A stretch of DNA of 11,777 nt from Methanomassiliicoccales archaeon (GTDB lineage Archaea > Thermoplasmatota > Thermoplasmata > Methanomassiliicoccales > UBA472). The translations under genes were made by a program, and so were the position numbers. Location of the stretch: positions 1 to 11,777 of the forward strand of contig DUJZ01000015.1 in assembly GCA_013329565.1 (NCBI GenBank). The letters run 5' to 3'. Positions 7,996 through 11,777 of the stretch are shown in pieces. Each line of letters starts with the position of its first letter. Within the stretch, counting starts at the first letter, position 1. The notes below the pieces were generated by a model. It worked only from the letters and a program-made list of their open reading frames with translations. It was not told the DNA's origin and made no database searches.

Positions 7996-8910
7996 TCAAG
8001 ATCCCTTTCTCATCTCTTCCAGCATCTTGCAGGCCATGCACCGTTCGTTCAGGGTCGGCTCTCCGCAGGCGCATTCTCTCAGCGTGGCTTGCGGGAAACC
8101 GTCCCTCATCAGCGGTCGCAAACGGTCATAGCTGCCAAGGATGGAATGCCTGGTGCCCGGATGCTTATATTCCATGTCGTCCACGATCCTGCGGTACTCG
8201 TTTCGCAGGGCGTGCGCGGCGTACGGGCATTCCGCGTCGCAGAAGGGCAGCTCGGAAAGCATGGCGTAAAGGAAGGTCTCCTTCTCCGGGATGGTGCGCA
8301 ACGGCTGGATGCGAGGGACAAGTCCAGGCTGCACGCGTTCGTGAGGTCCCAGGCGCGCCAGCCGCTCCACGTCCCCTCGCATGAAGTTCATGAGTATCGA
8401 CTGGGCCATGTCGTCCAGGTTGTGTCCTAGCGCCAGAGCGTCAACGCCCAGCTCCTTGGCCTTGAGGTTCAGGCAGCGGCGTCGGAAAACCCCACAATAA
8501 GTGCATGCTTCCCTTTCGTCCGTACGACGGACCATGTCATCCAGGTCCATACCGGCGATCCCGTTGAAGGTTACGACCACGTGCTCGATGTCCAGTTGAT
8601 CGCAGAGCTCTTGAACCTTCGGGATCGTCTGCTCCCGGTATCCCTCGACGCCCTCGTCGACGGTGATGGCCGTCAAACGCACGTTCTTCCGGCAGCCCAG
8701 GATCTTGTGCAGAAGGAACAACGCGGTCTGGCTATCCTTACCGCCTGACGCGCCTACGGCGATGTGCGCATCGCCTTCCAGCTTGAGCTGGGAGCGCACC
8801 TCCTTCTTCGCTCTCCTCTCCACGTACTCGAGAAGGTGCGAGCGGCAGAGGTGCGATCCGTTGTAGCGGACGTACGTCACGGCCGGGGCGGAGCACTTGG
8901 AGCAGCGCAT
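7996..8910 (-). CDS. tRNA 2-thiolation enzyme, TtuA/Ncs6/CTU1 family
   Basis: A 304-residue PP-loop ATPase that adenylates a tRNA uridine and replaces its 2-oxygen with sulfur. Family members act on U54 (TtuA) or wobble U34 (Ncs6/NcsA); sequence here does not settle which. Seen: an N-terminal zinc site C3-x2-C6 ... C22-x2-H25, PP-loop SGGKDS at 55-60, C136-x2-C139 (CTYCG) plus C228 (ECPY), which match the three iron-sulfur cysteines of TtuA including the 89-residue spacing between the second and third, GHNLDDMAQ at 162-170, and a C-terminal zinc site C280/C282 ... C291/C294. All expected ligands are present, so it should be active, and a [4Fe-4S] cluster suits an anaerobe. No ThiS/Urm1-like sulfur carrier gene is visible in the window. 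It is divergent from rfcS and has its own TATA box 27 bases upstream. Confidence 0.92.
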   Translation of the reverse strand: MRCSKCSAPAVTYVRYNGSHLCRSHLLEYVERRAKKEVRSQLKLEGDAHIAVGASGGKDSQTALFLLHKILGCRKNVRLTAITVDEGVEGYREQTIPKVQELCDQLDIEHVVVTFNGIAGMDLDDMVRRTDEREACTYCGVFRRRCLNLKAKELGVDALALGHNLDDMAQSILMNFMRGDVERLARLGPHERVQPGLVPRIQPLRTIPEKETFLYAMLSELPFCDAECPYAAHALRNEYRRIVDDMEYKHPGTRHSILGSYDRLRPLMRDGFPQATLRECACGEPTLNERCMACKMLEEMRKGS

Positions 8911-8933
8911 CGCTCAGCCCACGCCGGGCGGAG

Positions 8934-8941
8934 TAATAAAT
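8934..8941 (-). promoter_or_regulatory. TATA box for the tRNA thiolation gene
   Basis: Minus-strand ATTTATTA, centred 27 bases before ATG 8910, the expected distance for a transcript starting on the A of the ATG. There is no ribosome-binding sequence. It shares the 102-base divergent gap with the rfcS promoter. Confidence 0.6.
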
Positions 8942-8970
8942 GTTGGGCCTCACATTCGGCGGTCCCCAGG

Positions 8971-8982
8971 AAACCTTTTAAC
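8971..8982 (+). promoter_or_regulatory. rfcS promoter core
   Basis: AAACCTTTTAAC, centred about 34 bases before ATG 9013, predicts a leader of some 8 bases. It resembles the AACCTATTTA core of the glyA and L40e promoters. Confidence 0.5.
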
Positions 8983-9012
8983 TACGATACGGCTTTGAAG
9001 TGGACAGAGACC

Positions 9013-9966
9013 ATGCAGGAGATTTGGACCGAGAAGTACCGTCCGCACAAGCTGTCGGACGTAGTTGGCCAGAAGGACATAGTGGAGAGGCTGTCCTCTT
9101 ACGTTCGGTCCGGGAATCTGCCCCACCTGATGTTCGCCGGTCCGGCCGGCACCGGCAAGACCACTTCCGCCCTGGCCATGGCCAGGGAGATGTACGGGGA
9201 GACCTGGCGGAACAACTTCATCGAGCTGAACGCTTCTGACGAAAGAGGAATAGACGTGGTCCGCGGAAAGATCAAGGAGTTCGCCCGCACCGCTCCCCTA
9301 GGCGGAGCGGATTTCAAGATCATATTCCTGGACGAGGCCGACGCTCTCACTCAGGACGCCCAGGCAGCTTTGCGCCGAACCATGGAAAGGTTCAGCCGCA
9401 ACTGCCGTTTCGTGCTCTCCTGCAACTATTCGTCAAAGATCATCGAGCCCATACAGTCCCGCTGCGCCATATTCCGTTTCCGTCCGGTGAAGGCCGAGGA
9501 CATCAAGCACCACCTCCAGATCGTCGCCAAGAAGGAGGGCGTGAAGATCGATGACGAGGCGTTGGACGCCATCGTCCACGTTGGCGAGGGGGACATGCGC
9601 AAGTCGATAAACTCTCTACAGGTGGCGGCCACCATCGGCAAGGACGTCACCATCGACGTGGTCTACCAAACAACTGGCAACGCCAGGCCGGACGAGGTCG
9701 TCGATATGGTGAACACCGCGCTAGCCGGGGACTTCTCCGGCGCCCGGGCGAAACTGGACGAGATGATGATAACCTACGGGCTGAGCGGGGAGGACATCAT
9801 CAAGCAGATACACCGCTCCTTCTATGACCTGGACATTCTGGACCGGGAGAAGATCCGATTGATCGATAGGACCGGTGAGATCGAGTTCCGCATCGTCGAA
9901 GGTAGCAACGAGCGCATACAGCTGGAGGCGTTACTGGCCTACCTGGCGCTGGTCGAGAAGGACTGA
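9013..9966 (+). CDS. rfcS: Replication factor C small subunit
   Basis: Subunit of the archaeal clamp loader, which uses ATP to open the PCNA ring and load it on primed DNA. 317 residues, normal length, no intein. Seen: the RFC box [16 protein letters not shown] at 5-20, Walker A GPAGTGKT at 43-50, ELNASDERG at 71-79, Walker B IFLDEAD at 104-110, the arginine-finger motif SRC at 149-151, and the sensor-2 region [10 protein letters not shown] at 191-200, followed by the collar domain. The frame is open upstream to about 8764, but that part is antisense to ttuA and promoter; ATG 9013 gives the standard N-terminus. The partner large subunit rfcL is not in the window. A separate TATA box starts the next gene, so co-transcription with L40e is possible but not required. 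Confidence 0.97.
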   Translation: MQEIWTEKYRPHKLSDVVGQKDIVERLSSYVRSGNLPHLMFAGPAGTGKTTSALAMAREMYGETWRNNFIELNASDERGIDVVRGKIKEFARTAPLGGADFKIIFLDEADALTQDAQAALRRTMERFSRNCRFVLSCNYSSKIIEPIQSRCAIFRFRPVKAEDIKHHLQIVAKKEGVKIDDEALDAIVHVGEGDMRKSINSLQVAATIGKDVTIDVVYQTTGNARPDEVVDMVNTALAGDFSGARAKLDEMMITYGLSGEDIIKQIHRSFYDLDILDREKIRLIDRTGEIEFRIVEGSNERIQLEALLAYLALVEKD

Positions 9967-9971
9967 GCATT

Positions 9972-9988
9972 GCCAACCTATTTATATC
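9972..9988 (+). promoter_or_regulatory. L40e promoter core with TATA box
   Basis: GCCAACCTATTTATATC, with TATA element TTTATATC at 9981-9988, lies six bases after the rfcS stop codon. It is centred about 35 bases before ATG 10019, so transcription should start near 10010. Its first 13 bases match the glyA promoter exactly. Confidence 0.6.
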
Positions 9989-10007
9989 GGCTTCTTATTT
10001 CAAGGCC

Positions 10008-10014
10008 GGAGGAG
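10008..10014 (+). promoter_or_regulatory. Ribosome-binding site of L40e
   Basis: GGAGGAG, four bases before ATG 10019: one of the few clear Shine-Dalgarno sequences in the window and the reason for choosing this start over the longer upstream frame. If transcription starts only at the nearby TATA box, the site would sit at the very 5' end of the mRNA; read-through from rfcS would include it fully. Confidence 0.7.
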
Positions 10015-10018
10015 TCAA

Positions 10019-10168
10019 ATGGCACGTTTCAAGGAAGCTGACGATAGGCTGCTGAACAAGAAGATCTGTCTCAGCTGCTATGCCCGTAACGCCGTCAAGG
10101 CCACCAGGTGCCGCAAGTGCGGATACACCTCGCTGCGCCTGAAGGCCAAAGAGAGCCGCAAGGCTTGA
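10019..10168 (+). CDS. rpl40e: 50S ribosomal protein L40e
   Basis: A 49-residue basic zinc-ribbon protein of the large ribosomal subunit; in eukaryotes its homologue is made as a ubiquitin fusion, in archaea it stands alone. Seen: [10 protein letters not shown] at the start, zinc ligands C17-x2-C20 and C31-x2-C34, and the family segment [17 protein letters not shown] at about 29-45. Full length for the family. The open frame reaches back to about 9875, but that part overlaps rfcS; the strong ribosome site fixes the start at 10019. Confidence 0.95.
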   Translation: MARFKEADDRLLNKKICLSCYARNAVKATRCRKCGYTSLRLKAKESRKA

Positions 10169-10227
10169 ACCGTAATCACAAACCTCTTCTTCACCATCAT
10201 TATCTCCAGATTAATTCCAGGGGATAG

Positions 10228-10237
10228 AATTTTTAAT
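10228..10237 (+). promoter_or_regulatory. Likely TATA box for the receiver-DUF835 gene
   Basis: AATTTTTAAT lies in the 111-base gap after L40e. It predicts transcription from about 10258, giving a leader of roughly 20 bases to the CTG at 10280. A weaker ATTAATT at about 10209-10215 could serve an earlier start. The rest of the gap (10169-10227) is pyrimidine-rich and shows no gene, hairpin or clear terminator. Confidence 0.45.
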
Positions 10238-10279
10238 CACCTGAGCATATGACCCAACATCCGTGGATTTGGGGGAATT

Positions 10280-11239
10280 CTGATCAAGAAGATTTTGGTC
10301 GTGGACGACAACACCGCAATCCTGGAGATAGTCTCCGAACTGATCTCCGCCGCGGGTTACCAGCCCATGACCGCCACCGGCGGCCGGGAGTGCCTGAGCA
10401 AGATACAGGAGGAACGCCCGGACCTGGTACTTCTGGACATCAACATGCCGGACATGGACGGCTGGTCGGTGCTCCGCACTTTGAAGGAAAAAGGTTTGGT
10501 GGAGAACACCAAGATCATGATGCTCACCGCCACCACCGAGATCGGAACCGACATATTCGGGCTGCAGGACGTGGTGACCGGCTACATACGGAAACCGTTC
10601 AACAACGACGAGCTCGCTGCGCGTCTTCGAGAGGTGCTGGGCGATCAGCCGCAGATCAAAGAGGAACCGAAAACGGATAAGGATCGCAAGGGCCTGCGCT
10701 CCCTTCTGAGGAAAAAGGAGGAGGGGAGCGGCATGGAGGCGGCCCGGAGCAGCGCCAAGGTGTACGAGCTGCGCCGCGGCTTCAGCTATCTGGTCAAGGA
10801 AACGAAACCGAACAAGTCCTTCGAGATATTCGTTGACCAGGTCACTCACAACATCCAGGGGTTGTGCGTCACCCGCCAGCATCCCACCAACATCCGCAAG
10901 GAATGGGGATTGGAGAAGACACCGATAATCTGGCTGAGCAACCAGCTCGGCAAGGTTTACGTAAATCCTTCCAACATCGGCATTCTGAGCGATACCATCA
11001 TCCGCTTCGTGGAGAAGAGCGGTGACGGCGTCATCCTCATCGACGGCATTGAGTTCCTCATCGTGAACAACGATTTCGACAAGGTGCTGAGGATGGTCCA
11101 TCATGTGACAGAAGCGGTGATGGAGAACCGCTCCCGCCTGATCGTTTCCGTCGATCCGCGTACGTTGGAGATCAGGGAGCTGGCTCTGCTGGAGCGCAAC
11201 ATGGAGATCATCGATGCTGAAGAGGCCAAGCGTCAATGA
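10280..11239 (+). CDS. Response regulator receiver domain fused to DUF835
   Basis: 319 residues if started at CTG 10280. Residues 1-122 are a CheY-like receiver: acidic pair D9/D10, phospho-acceptor D53 in LLDINMPDMDGW, T83 in MLTATT, K105 in YIRKPF; all key residues present, so it should accept phosphate. A charged linker (about 123-160, rich in K, E, R) leads to a DUF835 domain at about 163-308, with FSYLVKE, GLCVTRQHP, PIIWLSNQ, GVILIDGIEFLI and RLIVSVDPRTLE. DUF835 is common in some euryarchaea and its function is unknown. No DNA-binding domain or membrane segment is seen, and no histidine kinase lies nearby. Start unclear: no ATG or GTG fits; TTG 10295 would remove part of strand 1, whereas CTG 10280 gives the typical M-IKKILVVDDN, with GGGGG upstream. 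Eighteen bases separate its stop from enolase, so the two may be co-transcribed. Confidence 0.85.
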   Translation: MIKKILVVDDNTAILEIVSELISAAGYQPMTATGGRECLSKIQEERPDLVLLDINMPDMDGWSVLRTLKEKGLVENTKIMMLTATTEIGTDIFGLQDVVTGYIRKPFNNDELAARLREVLGDQPQIKEEPKTDKDRKGLRSLLRKKEEGSGMEAARSSAKVYELRRGFSYLVKETKPNKSFEIFVDQVTHNIQGLCVTRQHPTNIRKEWGLEKTPIIWLSNQLGKVYVNPSNIGILSDTIIRFVEKSGDGVILIDGIEFLIVNNDFDKVLRMVHHVTEAVMENRSRLIVSVDPRTLEIRELALLERNMEIIDAEEAKRQ

Positions 11240-11257
11240 CGTTCGGAGCTTGAGACA

Positions 11258-11777
11258 ATGTCAGAACTAACCATTACCAGGGTTTGGAGCAGAGAGGTCT
11301 TGGATTCCAGGGGCAATCCCACCGTGGAGGCCCAGGTCGAAACCGAGGCCGTGATGGTCACGGCCATAGCGCCCTCCGGGGCGTCGACCGGTACGTTCGA
11401 GGCGTTGGAGCTGAGGGACGGCGACGCCAGGTACGGCGGGAAAGGGGTTCAGAAGGCCGTGCGCAACGTCCGCGAGCTCATATCTCCCAAGCTGAGGGGA
11501 ATGGACGTCAGCGACCTGAAGGCCATCGACCAGGCGATGATAGAGCTGGACGGCACGGATAACATGAGCAGGCTCGGCGGGAACGCCACCACCGCCGTCT
11601 CGTACGCCGCGGCCAAGGCCGGGGCGATATTGAATGGCATGGAGCTTCACGAGCATCTCGGTTCATCGAGCAAAGTGCTTCCCGTACCGTGCATGAACGT
11701 CATCAACGGCGGAAAGCACGCCGGCAGCAACCTAAAGATCCAGGAGTTCATGGTCGTGCCCTGCGGGGTTCCGAGCT
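11258..11777 (+). CDS. eno: Enolase, N-terminal part (cut by window edge)
   Basis: Enolase interconverts 2-phosphoglycerate and phosphoenolpyruvate in glycolysis/gluconeogenesis. The frame is open from ATG 11258 to the right edge (173 codons; the family is about 420-430 residues). Seen: [11 protein letters not shown] at 14-24, the mobile catalytic loop [16 protein letters not shown] at 41-56, [13 protein letters not shown] at 105-117, and [14 protein letters not shown] with H154 followed by IQEFMVVP at 161-168. The metal-binding and catalytic lysine residues of the barrel are beyond the edge. A GGAG at 11245-11248 is a plausible ribosome site, nine bases before the ATG. It lies 18 bases after the receiver-DUF835 gene with no TATA box in between, so it is probably transcribed from further upstream. 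Confidence 0.96.
   Translation, partial: MSELTITRVWSREVLDSRGNPTVEAQVETEAVMVTAIAPSGASTGTFEALELRDGDARYGGKGVQKAVRNVRELISPKLRGMDVSDLKAIDQAMIELDGTDNMSRLGGNATTAVSYAAAKAGAILNGMELHEHLGSSSKVLPVPCMNVINGGKHAGSNLKIQEFMVVPCGVPS

Noticed and set aside
10169..10279. Possible small RNA or riboswitch in the gap before the receiver gene
   Set aside because: No convincing stem structure or known motif by eye; a TATA box and leader explain it.
10211..11236. 341-codon minus-strand open frame opposite the receiver-DUF835 gene
   Set aside because: The plus frame has all receiver catalytic residues and DUF835; the minus translation shows no domain.

Overview
The window is a stretch of archaeal chromosome, most likely from a Thermoplasmata-type euryarchaeon such as Methanomassiliicoccales or a relative. 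Evidence for archaea: an archaeal-type riboflavin synthase and FAD synthetase (RibC, RibL), a dual-function phosphoglucose/phosphomannose isomerase, a replication factor C small subunit, a zinc-finger ribosomal protein L40e, and TATA-box promoters in the gene gaps, several of them placed so that the transcript would start at or within about 10 bases of the start codon. The DNA is GC-rich (roughly 60% by eye), which produces many long antisense ORFs that are not genes. The lineage call is inference from gene types; no 16S gene is present.

Layout. 1-1459, minus strand: three overlapping flavin genes, ribB > ribL > ribC (ribC runs off the left edge). 1579-2619, plus strand: PGI/PMI sugar phosphate isomerase, divergent from the rib operon. 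2609-6586, minus strand: a 1325-residue helicase-nuclease (DUF4011 domain, split superfamily 1 helicase, C-terminal Vsr/MTES_1575-like nuclease) whose end overlaps the isomerase end by 11 bases. 6703-7980, plus: serine hydroxymethyltransferase. 7996-8910, minus: TtuA/Ncs6-type tRNA thiolation enzyme. 9013-9966, plus: RfcS. 10019-10168, plus: L40e. 10280-11239, plus: response regulator receiver fused to DUF835. 11258-end, plus: enolase, cut by the right edge.

Most of the window is housekeeping: flavin cofactor synthesis, glycolysis/gluconeogenesis (isomerase and enolase), one-carbon metabolism, tRNA modification, DNA replication and translation. Two genes stand out. The helicase-nuclease looks like a single-gene DNA- or RNA-targeting machine of the kind found in anti-virus or anti-plasmid defence, sitting alone among core genes. 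The receiver-DUF835 protein is a signalling protein of unknown output just 18 bases upstream of enolase; its DUF835 part reads to me like a KaiC/RecA-type core that lacks the P-loop.

No gene-free stretch exceeds about 120 bases. I saw no tRNA, rRNA, CRISPR array, insertion sequence, or clear hairpin terminator.
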